Assembly: GCF_030936135.1 (NCBI RefSeq)
Contig: NC_082596.1
Span: forward strand, 248,001 to 312,000
DNA: 64,000 bases
Source: Gavia stellata
Lineage: Eukaryota > Chordata > Aves > Gaviiformes > Gaviidae
Direction: 5' to 3'
Each line of letters opens with the position of its first letter. Within the stretch, counting starts at the first letter, position 1. Made by a program: the position numbers and the translations under genes. The notes below the pieces were generated by a model that did no database searches, was not told the DNA's origin, and worked only from the letters and a program-made list of their open reading frames with translations. Positions 49,762-60,800 of the stretch are shown one piece after another.

Positions 49762-51426
49762 TCAGTCCCCCAGCAGCGCGGTGACCTCCCGCAGCCGCTC
49801 CCGCACCACCCGGTCCAGCACGGCGTGGAGGGCGCGGCAGGCCTGCTCGGCCGCCTCCAGCGCCGCTTCCAGCCGCTCCTGGTGCAGGCGGGCGCTGAGC
49901 TGCAGCAGTGCGATCTGCCCCGCCGCCGGCAGCAGCGCCAGCACCAGCCGCGGCCCCCCCGCCGCCTCCTCGGGGGAGCTGAGGTCGGCCAGGGGGGTGT
50001 CCTCGGCCAGGCCGGCCGAGCTGGCGCAGACGTAGTCCCGCATGGGGATGCCGGCGTCCATCACCGCCAGCGTGGCCGCGTTCACGCAGGCGCAATACTC
50101 GCCGCCGTCGGCTTGCAGGATCTGGGGGGGCGGCGGGTTCGGTCAGAGCCCCCCCCGGGCCGCTGGGCACCCCGCTCCCCGCCCGGCCCCCCCCTCACCT
50201 GGACGTAGATGTCGATCTGGGAGCGGGGGTAGAGGCGAGTGAGGATGGCGGCCTCGAAGGTCTGCTTGAGGTGCAGGGCCAGCTCGCTCGCCTGCCGGTC
50301 GCCGTGGGGCCGGCGCCGGCGCTCGCCGGTGCTGAAGGTGGCCATGCTGTACTGGCAGTTCACCAGCGCCCGGTCGGGCAGCGCCTTGCTGCGGGAGCCG
50401 CGCATCTGCGGGGAGGGGGGGGGTACAGCGGGTGGGGGGGCGGCCGGGACCGGGGTCGGGACCGGGGAGGGTGGGGGGGCCCGGACCCCCGCGGCCCTGA
50501 TGGCCGGGGGGGGCCTGGATGGCCGCCACACCGGTGGGACCAGGACCGGGAGGGGAGCATGGAGGGAGCAGGGGCCGGGGGGGGAACGGGGGGGAACAGG
50601 GGAGGAACGGGGGGGAGTGGAGAGCCCGGGGGGCAACGGAGGGGCCCGGGGGGAAGCGGAGGGAGCAGAGAGCCCGGGGAGTGGAGGGGCCCGGAGGGGC
50701 CTGGGGTGCAACGGAGGGAGCGGAGAGCCCGGGAGGGGGAACAGAGAGGCCCGGGGGAGAGCGGAGGGGCCCGGGGGGGGGGAGCGGAGGAGCCCGGGGG
50801 GCAACGGAGGGAGCGGAGAGCCCGGGAGGGGGAACAGAGAGGCCCGGGGGGCAACGGAGGGAGCGGAGAGCCCGGGAGGGGGAACAGAGAGGCCCGGGGG
50901 AGAGCGGAGGGGCCCGGGGGGGGGGGAGCGGAGGAGCCCGGGGGGCAACGGAGGGAGCGGAGAGCCCGGGAGGGGGAACAGAGAGGCCCGGGGGGGGGGA
51001 GCGGAGGAGCCCGGGGGGCAACGGAGGGAGCGGAGAGCCCGGGAGGGGGAACAGAGAGGCCCGGGGGAGAGCGGAGGGGCCCGGGGGGGGGGGAGCGGAG
51101 GAGCCCGGGGGGCAACGGAGGGGCCCGGGGGGCAACGGAGGGAGCGGAGAGCCCGGGGGGCAACGGAGGGGCCCGGGGGGAAGCGGAGGGGCCCTGGGAG
51201 TGGAGGAGCCCGGGGGGGAGCGGAGGGCCCAGGCCCGGTGCCCGCCGCCGCTCACCTCGTGCGGGCCGTAGACCACGGCCAGCGCCTTGGTGTTGCCCTG
51301 CTCGATGTAGGCCGAGCCGTCGGCCTGCGCGAAGACGCCCATGCGGGCGCGGACCTTGCGGAGCTCGGCGGGACGGCGCCCGTCCGCCCGGTACCCCTCG
51401 TCCGACAGCAGCTCCGGCGCCGCCAT
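49762..51426 (-). CDS. EXOSC4: exosome complex component RRP41
   Basis: RNase PH-like subunit of the six-membered ring of the RNA exosome; it is catalytically inactive in animals. Three exons, high to low: 51426-51256 (57 codons), 50405-50199 (69 codons) and 50121-49762 (119 codons plus stop). The total is 245 aa, exactly the human length. It starts MAAPELLSDEGYRADGRRPA, continues with GSAYIEQGNTKALAVVYGPH, and exon 2 has NCQYSMATFSTGERRRRPHG. Exon 3 has the family's LQADGGEYCACVNAATLAVM. Intron 1 is mostly minisatellite. The gene is head to head with OPLAH, the start codons 421 bp apart. Confidence 0.97.
50560..51235. repeat. purine-rich minisatellite in EXOSC4 intron 1
   Basis: Units of GGAGCGGAGAGCCCGGGAGG, GGAACAGAGAGGCCCGGGGG and GGGGGGCAACGGAGGGA in recurring order, strongly asymmetric (G plus A on the plus strand). 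Long open frames across it are artefacts. Confidence 0.9.
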
Positions 51427-51450
51427 CTTACCCGCCGTGCCCCGCGGCGG

Positions 51451-51502
51451 ACTACGGATCCCGGCGTGCCCCGCGCGCGGGGACTACAACTCCCGGCGTG
51501 CC
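51451..51502 (+). promoter_or_regulatory. two ZNF143-type elements, EXOSC4-OPLAH promoter
   Basis: ACTACGGATCCCGGCGTGCC (51451-51470) and ACTACAACTCCCGGCGTGCC (51483-51502) are direct copies of the SBS-type motif, 25 bp 5' of the EXOSC4 start. They lie in the divergent promoter shared with OPLAH. Confidence 0.7.
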
Positions 51503-51534
51503 CCGCGCGCGGGCCGCCGACCGGGGGCCACGCC

Positions 51535-51840
51535 GCGTCCAGGCCACGCCCTCAGGGGGCGACACCCCTCCTAGGCCACGCCCCCAGGGGCAACACCCCC
51601 TCCGAGGCCACGCCCCCCAGGGGCAACACCCCCTCCCGAGGCCACGCCCCCGCGGGGCCGGTGCTCGGCGCTGCCCGGGCGGGAGCGGCGGCGGCGGCGG
51701 GAGCGGCGGGTACCGAGCCGAGCCGGACCGGGCCGGACCGAGCCGGACCGAGCCGTACCGGGCCGTACCGGGCCGTACCGGGCCGTACCGAGCCGTACCG
51801 GGCCGGACCGGGCCGGACCGAGCCGTACCGGGTCGTCCCG
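51535..51840. repeat. two short tandem arrays in the OPLAH 5' region
   Basis: At 51535-51655 there are about four copies of GGCCACGCCCCCAGGGGCAA; each holds a GC-box-like CCACGCCC, so the array may also be regulatory. At 51712-51835 there is a 10-bp array of GAGCCGGACC and GGCCGTACCG variants, ending just before the OPLAH ATG. Confidence 0.85.
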
Positions 51841-51847
51841 TCCCGCC

Positions 51848-54800
51848 ATGGCGGCGGCATCGGGCCCCCGCGGGTTCCAGTTCGCCATCGACCGCGGCGG
51901 CACCTTCACCGACGTCTTCGCCCGCTGTCCCGGCGGCCGCGTCCGCGTCCTCAAGCTGCTCTCCGAGGACCCGGGCTACGGAGACGCCCCCACCGAGGGC
52001 ATCCGCCGCGTCCTGCAGGAGGTGCGGCCGCCGGACCCCCGGGACCCCCCCGGGACCCCCCCGGGATCCCCCCGCGGGTCCCCCCCCCCCCCGGGACCCC
52101 CCTCCCGGGACCCCCCCCGGGATCCCCCTCCCGGGACCCCCCTCCCGGGACCCCCCCGGGATCCCCCCCCGGGACCCCCCCCCCGGGACCCCCCTCCCGG
52201 GACCCCCCCCGGGATCCCCCCCCCGGGAACCCCCTCCCGGGATCCCCCCCGGGACCCCCCCCGGGACCCCCCCCGAGATCCCCCCCTGGGACCCCCCCCG
52301 GGACCCCCCTCCCGGGATCCCTCCTGGGACCCCCCCCGGGACCCTGCCGGGACCACCCCCTGGGACCCCTCCCGGGATGACCCCCCCTCCGGACCCCCCC
52401 GGCACCCCGCAGGACCCCCCCCCCCGGGACCCTCCCCCAGCATCCCTGGGACACCCCGGGACCTCCCTCTGAGACCCCCCCCGGGACCCCCCCCTGGGAT
52501 CCTCCTCGGGACCCCCCCCCCGGGACCCTCTCCCCCCTCCCAAGACTCTCCCAGGACTCTCACTTGGGACCCCCCGGGACCTCCCTCTGGGACCCTCCTC
52601 AGGACCCCCCCCGAGACCCTCTCCCCAGCACCCTCCCCACTGCACCTCCCCAGGACCCTGTCCGAGACCCCCCCCGGGCCCCCCAGGCCAGCCCCATCCC
52701 TGCGCGGTGCCCAGCCGGTGCCAGCCCCCGCCCTCGTGCCCCCTCCCAGGGCCGGGGCAGCCCTGTCCCGTCCGGACCCCCCCGGCACTGAGGGTCTGCG
52801 GTGGGACCGTGGGGCTGGGGGCCTGCGGGGCGGCAGTGGGGCTGGGGGCCCACGGTGGAGCCGTGGGGCTGAGGGTCTGCGGTGGAGCCATGGGGCTGAG
52901 GGTCCGCAGTGGGGCGGTGGGCTGAGGCCCGGGGTGCCGGCAGGAGAGCGGGGGTGGCGGTGCCGCGGGATCAGCCGCTGGACGCCTCCGGCATCGAGTG
53001 GATCCGCATGGGCACCACGGTGGCCACCAACGCGCTGCTGGAGCGCCGGGGCGAGCGCTTGGCCCTGCTCGTCACCCGCGGCTTCCGCGACCTCCTCCAC
53101 ATCGGCAGCCAAGCCCGCCCCCACATCTTCGACCTGGTGAGCCCCGGCACTGCCGGCAGCGCCGCGGCACCCGCGCCGGCGTGGCGTTGGGGTGGCACCT
53201 CCCCACGGCCCACACCGCTGGGCTCGGGGTGCCACGTCCCCGTGTCCCGCGCTCTCCGGGCTTTTGGCAGCGCACCCCCATGACCCACACCGCCTGCAAC
53301 CGGGCTGGCACGTCCCCGTGACCGGCACCGTCCGGGCTCAGGGCAACGTGTCCCCACGTGACCCACACCGTCCGGGCTGGGGCTGGCACGTCCCCGTGAC
53401 CGGCACCGTCCGGGCTCGGGGCAACGTGTCCCCGCGCGACCTCCGCCGTCCCGGCTCGGTGGGGCCCAGCGCGTCCTCTGCCCGGCGCGGATGTCCTTGG
53501 CGGCGGCGGGAAGTCCCCGGATCCCGGGTGCCGCATCCCGTGAGCGCCGCTGGGCCCCCGCCACGGCCTCGCGCCAGCCCCGGCCCCGTGCCAGCGCCCG
53601 CGTGCCACCCCGGCCGGCCGGGAGCCAGCGGCAGCTCCGGCAGAGCGAGGAGGCCAGCGCGTCCCCGAGCGGGCGGCGGGGGCTGCCCCGCCGTGGCGGG
53701 GTGTCTCGCGGTGGCCCCCGGGTGACGTCCCCGTCCCCCGGCGCAGGAGGTGGCGGTGCCGGAGGTGCTGTACGAGGAGGTGATCGAGGTGGACGAGCGG
53801 CTGATCCCGCACCAGCCCGGCTGCCGCCTCCCCGGGAAGGAGACCCTCCCGCTGCTCGAAGGTGGGGACCGCCGCTACGGGGGGGGCCGGGGCCGGTGGG
53901 GACACCCCCCGCCGTGACCCCCTGGGACCCCCGGCTGTCCCCAGGCTCCACGGGGGCGTCCCTGCTGGTGCAGCGGCCGCTGGAGCTGTCGGCGCTGCGG
54001 CGGGAGCTGGAGGGGGTGCTGGCCCGCGGCATCCGCAGCCTGGCCGTGCTGCTGCTCCACTCCTACGCGTGAGTCCCCGGGGGGCCCTGGCGGAATGGGG
54101 AGGGGGGCGCGCAGCCGGACCCCCGCGGCCGACGCCGTCCCCGCTCTCCCCGGCAGCTGGCCCGGCCATGAGGAGCAGGTCGGGGCGCTGGCGCGGGAGC
54201 TGGGCTTCCGGCACGTCTCCCTCTCCTCCGCGGTGGCGGCCATGGTGCGGGCGGTGCCGCGCGGCTACACGGCCTGCGCCGACGCCTACCTCACCCCCTG
54301 CATCCACCGCTACCTGGAGAGCTTCCGCGCCGGCTTCGCCCACCAGCTGCGGGTGAGTGGGGCGGCCGGGACCCCACCGTGGGTGCCCATCCTTTAGGAC
54401 CCCCCAGCGGGCACCCATCCTGCTGGGACCGCCTGGCAGCGCCCACCCCACCGGGACCACCTCGTGGGCACCCATCCCACTGGGAGCCCCTGGCTGGTGC
54501 CGGTCCCACCGGGACCCCCTCACCAGAACCCCCCGTGAGCACCCGTCCCACTGGGACCCCTCCGCAGCGCCCGTCCCACCGGGACCCCCTCACCAGAACC
54601 CCCCGTGAGCACCCGTCCCACTGGGACCCCTCCGCAGCGCCCGTCCCACCGGGACCCCCTCACCAGAACCCCCCATGAGCACCCGTCCCACTGGGACCCC
54701 TCCGCAGCGCCCGTCCCACCGGGACCCCCTCACCAGCACCCATCCCACCAGGAACCGCCTGTGGGCACCCATCCCACCGGGACCCGCCGGCAGCACCCAT

Positions 54801-57800
54801 TCTGCTGCGACCCCCCCATGGGCATCCCTCCCACTGGGACCCCCCGTGGGTGCCTGTCCCAGCAGGACCCCCTGGCAGCGCCTGTCCCACCGGGATCCCC
54901 CGCGGGGATCCCATCCCACTGGGATGCCCCCGTAGGCGCTTGTCGCACTGGGACCCCCCGGCAGCACCCGTCCCGCTGGGACCCCCCCGTGGGTGCCCGT
55001 CCCACGGCCCCCCCGCCCGCAGGAGGTGCCGGTGCTGTTCATGCGCTCGGACGGGGGGCTCACCCCCATGCAGCACTTCAGCGGGGCCCGCGCCATCCTC
55101 TCGGGCCCGGCCGGCGGCGTGGTGGGCTACGCCGTGACCACCTACCGCCGCGAGGAGGGACAGCCCGTCATCGGCTTCGACATGGGAGGTGAGCGGGGCT
55201 GGGGGGGCCGGGGTGGGGGTCCCGCTGAGGTGGGTGCTGAGCCGCGCTCCCCAGGCACCTCAACGGACGTCAGCCGCTATGCCGGCGAGTACGAGCACGT
55301 CTTCGAGGCCAGCACCGCCGGCGTCAGCATCCAGGCGCCGCAGCTCGACATCAACACCGTGGCGGCCGGCGGCGGCTCCCGGCTCTTCTTCAGGTGGGGG
55401 GGTGGGGGCCCGGGTGGGGGCTTCGGGCACCCATGGGTGCCCTGGGCAGGGCACGGTGGGACAAGGGGGCTTGGCGGAGCCTGGGTGCAGCTCAGCCGCG
55501 GCACGGCGGGCACAGCCGGGACCCTCCTGCTCCCGCCGGCATCTCCCTTCCAGGTCCGGGCTCTACGTGGTCGGCCCCGAGTCGGCGGGCGCCCACCCCG
55601 GCCCAGCCTGCTACCGCAAGGGTGAGTGGCCGCGGTGCCGGCGGGTGCCACACCGCGGTGCCACGCTCACCGTCCCCGTCCCGGCGCAGGGGGTCCGCTG
55701 ACCGTCACCGACGCCAACCTCTGCCTGGGCCGCCTGCTCCCCGAGTACTTCCCCCACATCTTCGGGCCGGGCGAGGACCAGCCGCTGTGCCGGGAGACGG
55801 CGGCGCGGGCGTTCCAGGAGCTGGCCGCGCGCATCGACGCCTTCCTGGCCGGCACCGCCGCCGGCGCCCGCCAGCCGCTCTCGGTGGAGGAGGTGGCCAT
55901 GGGCTTCGTGCGGGTGGCCAACGAGGCCATGTGCCGGCCCATCCGCGCCCTGACGCAGGTGAGGTGGCCCTGGTGCGCGGCGGGGGGCCGCGGGTGCCCG
56001 GCGCCGGCGTCACCCCCTCCGCCCGCGTGTCCCCCCACCAGGCACGGGGCCACGACGCCGCCCGCCACGTGCTGGCCTGCTTCGGGGGCGCGGGGGGGCA
56101 GCACGCCTGCGCCATCGCCCGCGCCCTGGGCATGAGCAGGGTCTTCATCCACAAGTAGGTACATGGGGGGGGCTCTGCGGGGACCCCCCTCTGCCGGCGC
56201 CGCCGGACGGGGGGACTGGTCCCACCGCGGGGGTGGGGGCACCTCGAGGGGTGCCCAGTGCCCCCCGGGCGGTGTCGGGGTGCTCCCGACCTCTGGGTAG
56301 ATGGTGTGGGGTTGGGGGGCTCTGCCCGCCCCGAAGCAGATGCTTTGGGTTTGGGGGTGTCCCAGGTCCCCAGGTGGGTGTGTTGGGTTTAGGGGTGCTC
56401 CAGTCCCCAGGGGGATGCGTTGGGTTTGGGGGTGCCCCTGGGTGCAGGGTTTGGGGGTGCCCTGGCCCCCCAGGTGGTTTCCTTGGGTTTGGGGGTGCCC
56501 CAGTCCCCAGGTGGGTGCACTGGGTTTGGGGGTGTCCCTGGGTGCAGGGTTTGGGGGTCTTGTCCCCGGGAGGATGCGTTGGGTTTGGGGATGTCCCCGT
56601 CCCCAGGCGGATGTGTTTGGGGGTGCCCCTGTCCCCAGGGGATGTCTTGGGTTTGGGGGTGCCCCAGTCCCCAGGCGGATGCTCTGGGTTTGGGGGTCCC
56701 TTCCCTGGGAGGATGCGTTGGGTTTGGGGGTGCCCTGGTCCCCAGGTGGTTTCGTCAGGTCTGGGGGTGCCCGCAGGCGCCGGTCGGGGGGCTGGGGTCC
56801 CCGGTGGGCGCGGCACCGGCGCGGGTGGGCGTCTCGCAGGTACAGCGGGATCCTGTCGGCGTACGGGCTGGCGCTGGCGGACGTGGTGCACGAGGCGCAG
56901 ACCCCCTGTGCCCTCCGCTACGAGCCGGCCGCCTTCCCCCGGCTGGACGGGCGCATCGCCGCGCTGGAGCAGGAGTGCCGGGACGCGCTGCGGGCGCAGG
57001 GCTTCACCGGGTGAGCCGCCGGGGATCCGGGGGACGGGGGGACGGGGATGCCGGTGCCGCCACTGACGGGGCCGCCCCGCAGGGAGCAGATCCACACGGA
57101 GGCTTTCCTGCACCTGCGCTACGAGGGCACCGACTGCGCCCTGATGTGCTCGGCCAAGGGCCACCCGCCCACCCCGCGCTCCTGCCGCGCCGGAGACTTC
57201 CACGCTGCCTTCACCAGCCGGTCTGTCCCGGCACCGCCATCCCCGTCCTGGTGCCGCCGTCCCCATGCCGGCATGACGATTCCCCTATCCTGGTGCTGCA
57301 GTGCCCCTTCCCGGCACCGTGATCCTCATCCCAGCACCATGATCCCCATCCTGATGCTACGATCCCTGTCCCGGCACCATGATCCCCATCCCAGCACCGC
57401 AATCCCCATGCCAGCACCACATTCTCCATCCCGCTCCTGTGATCCCCATCCCAGCACCGTGATCCCCATCCTGATGCTACGATCCCTGTCCCGGCACCAT
57501 GATCCCCATCCCGGCACCGCGATCCCCATGCCAGCACCACATTCTGCATCCCGCTCCTGTGATCCCCATCCTGGCACCGCGATCCCCTATCCCTGCACCA
57601 TAATCCCTGTTCCGGCACTGCAATCCCCGTCCTGGTGCCGCCATCCCCATGCTGGCACCACGATTCCCCTATCCCGGTGCTGCAATCCCCCTTCCCGGCA
57701 CTGTGATCCCCATCTTGGCACCGCCATCCCTGTCCTGGAACCATGATCCCTGTCCTGGCGCCACGATCCCCCATCCTGGCACCATGATTCCCGTCCTGGC

Positions 57801-60800
57801 ACCGCAGTCCCCGTCCCAGTGCCACAATACCCATCCTGGTGCTGCGATCCCTGTTCTGGCACCACGATCCCCCTTCCTGGCACCGTGATCCCCATCCTGA
57901 CGCTACGATCCCTGTCCTGGCACCATGATCCCTGTCCTGGCACCACGATCCCCATCCCAGCACCACATTTTCCATCCCGCTCCTGTGATCCCCATCCTGG
58001 CACTGCGATCACCCATCCCAGCACCACGATCCCCATTCCGGCACTGCAATCCCCCGTCCCAGCACCGTGATCCCCATCCCAGCACCACATTCTCCATCCC
58101 GCTGCTGTGATCCCCATCCCGGCACCGTGATCCCCATCCCAGTGCCGTGATCCCCATCCTGGCACCACGGTCACCCATCCCAGCACCACAGTCCCCGTTC
58201 CGGCACTGCAATCCCCCGTCCCAGCACCGTGATGCCCATCCCAACACCGTGATCCCCATCCCAGCACCGCAATCCCCATCCCAGCACCACATTCTCCATC
58301 CCACTGCTGTGATCCCCATCCCAGCACTGCCATCCCTGTCCTGGAACCACAATCCCTTTCCTGGTGCCACGATCCCCCATCCTGGCACCATGATTCCCGT
58401 CCTGGCACCGCAGTCCCCGTCCCAGTGCCACAATACCCATCCTGCTGCTGCGATCCCTGTTCTGGCACCACGATCCCCCATCCTGGCACCATGATCCCCA
58501 TCCTGACACTACGATCCCTGTCCTGGCACCATGATCCCTGTCCTGGCACCGCAATCCCCATCCCAGCACCACATTTTCCATCCCGCTCCTGTGATCCCCA
58601 TCCTGGCACTGCGATCACCCATCCCAGCACCACGATCCCCGTTCCGGCACTGCAATCCCCTGTCCCAGCACCGTGATCCCCATCCAGCACCGCGATCCCC
58701 ATCCCAGCACCACATTCTGCATCCCGCTCCTGTGATCCCCATCCTGGCACCGCGATCCCCTATCCCTGCACCATAATCCCTGTTCCGGCACTGCAATCCC
58801 CGTCCTGGTGCCGCCATCCCCATGCTGGCACCACGATTCCCCTATCCCGGTGCTGCAATCCCCCTTCCCGGCACTGTGATCCCCATCTTGGCACCGCCAT
58901 CCCTGTCCTGGAACCATGATCCCTGTCCTGGCGCCACGATCCCCCATCCTGGCACCATGATTCCCGTCCTGGCACCGCAGTCCCCGTCCCAGTGCCACAA
59001 TACCCATCCTGGTGCTGCGATCCCTGTTCTGGCACCACGATCCCCCTTCCTGGCACCGTGATCCCCATCCTGACGCTACGATCCCTGTCCTGGCACCATG
59101 ATCCCTGTCCTGGCACCACGATCCCCATCCCAGCACCACATTTTCCATCCCGCTCCTGTGATCCCCATCCTGGCACTGCGATCACCCATCCCAGCACCAC
59201 GATCCCCATTCCGGCACTGCAATCCCCCGTCCCAGCACCGTGATCCCCATCCCAGCACCACATTCTCCATCCCGCTGCTGTGATCCCCATCCCGGCACCG
59301 TGATCCCCATCCCAGTGCCGTGATCCCCATCCTGGCACCACGGTCACCCATCCCAGCACCACAGTCCCCGTTCCGGCACTGCAATCCCCCGTCCCAGCAC
59401 CGTGATGCCCATCCCAACACCGTGATCCCCATCCCAGCACCGCAATCCCCATCCCAGCACCACATTCTCCATCCCACTGCTGTGATCCCCATCCCAGCAC
59501 TGCCATCCCTGTCCTGGAACCACAATCCCTTTCCTGGTGCCACGATCCCCCATCCTGGCACCATGATTCCCGTCCTGGCACCGCAGTCCCCGTCCCAGTG
59601 CCACAATACCCATCCTGCTGCTGCGATCCCTGTTCTGGCACCACGATCCCCCATCCTGGCACCATGATCCCCATCCTGACACTACGATCCCTGTCCTGGC
59701 ACCATGATCCCTGTCCTGGCACCGCAATCCCCATCCCAGCACCACATTTTCCATCCCGCTCCTGTGATCCCCATCCTGGCACTGCGATCACCCATCCCAG
59801 CACCACGATCCCCGTTCCGGCACTGCAATCCCCTGTCCCAGCACCGTGATCCCCATCCAGCACCGCGATCCCCATCCCAGCACCACATTCTCCATCCCAC
59901 TGCTGTGATCCCCCATCCTGGCACTGTGATCCCCATCCCAGCACCGTGATCCCCATCCTGACGCTACGATTCCTGTCCTGGCACCATGATCCCTGTCCTG
60001 GCACCGCAATCCCCATCCCAGCACCACATTCTCCATCCCACTGCTGTGATCCCCATCTTGGCACCGCCATCCCTGTCCTGGAACCACAATCCCTGTCCTG
60101 GTGCCACGATCCCCCATTCTGGCACCATGATTCCCGTGCCGGCACCGCAGTCCCCATCCCAGTGCCACAATACCCATCCTGGTGCTGCGATCCCTGTTCC
60201 GGCGCCACGATCCCCCATCCCGGCACCGTGATCCCCGTCCTGGCACCATGATCCCCATCCTGACACTACGATCCCCATTCCGGCACTGCAATCCCCCATC
60301 CAGCACCGCGATCCCCATGCCAGCACCACATTCTCCATCCTGCTGCTGTGATCCCCATCCCAGCACTGTGATCCCCATCCCAGCACCGCGATCCCCGTTC
60401 CGGCACTGCAATCCCCCGTCCCAGCACCGCGATCCCTATCCCAGCACTGTGATCCCCATCCCAGCACCACATTCTCCATCCCGCTGCTGTGATCCCCATC
60501 CCAGCACCGCCATCCCTGTCCTGGAACCACGATCCCTGTCCTGGTGCCACGATCCCCCATTCTGGCACCATGATTCCCGTGCCGGCACCGCAGTCCCCAT
60601 CCCAGTGCCACAATACCCATCCTGGTGCTGCGATCCCTGTTCCGGCGCCACGATCCCCCATCCCGGCACCGTGATCCCCGTCCTGGCACCATGATCCCCA
60701 TCCTGACACTACGATCCCCATTCCGGCACTGCAATCCCCCATCCCAGCACTGCGATCCGCATCCCAGCACCACATTCTCCATCCCGCTGCTGTGATCCCC

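Noticed and set aside
50143-51426. Minus-strand frame of 427 codons reading through EXOSC4 intron 1
   Set aside because: It begins with the true EXOSC4 exon, then runs into Pro-rich repeat translation. The 245-aa spliced product matches RRP41 exactly.
50239-52472. Plus-strand frames over 700 codons across the EXOSC4-OPLAH region
   Set aside because: These are antisense to EXOSC4 and its minisatellite, with no domain. GC-rich DNA has few stops by composition.
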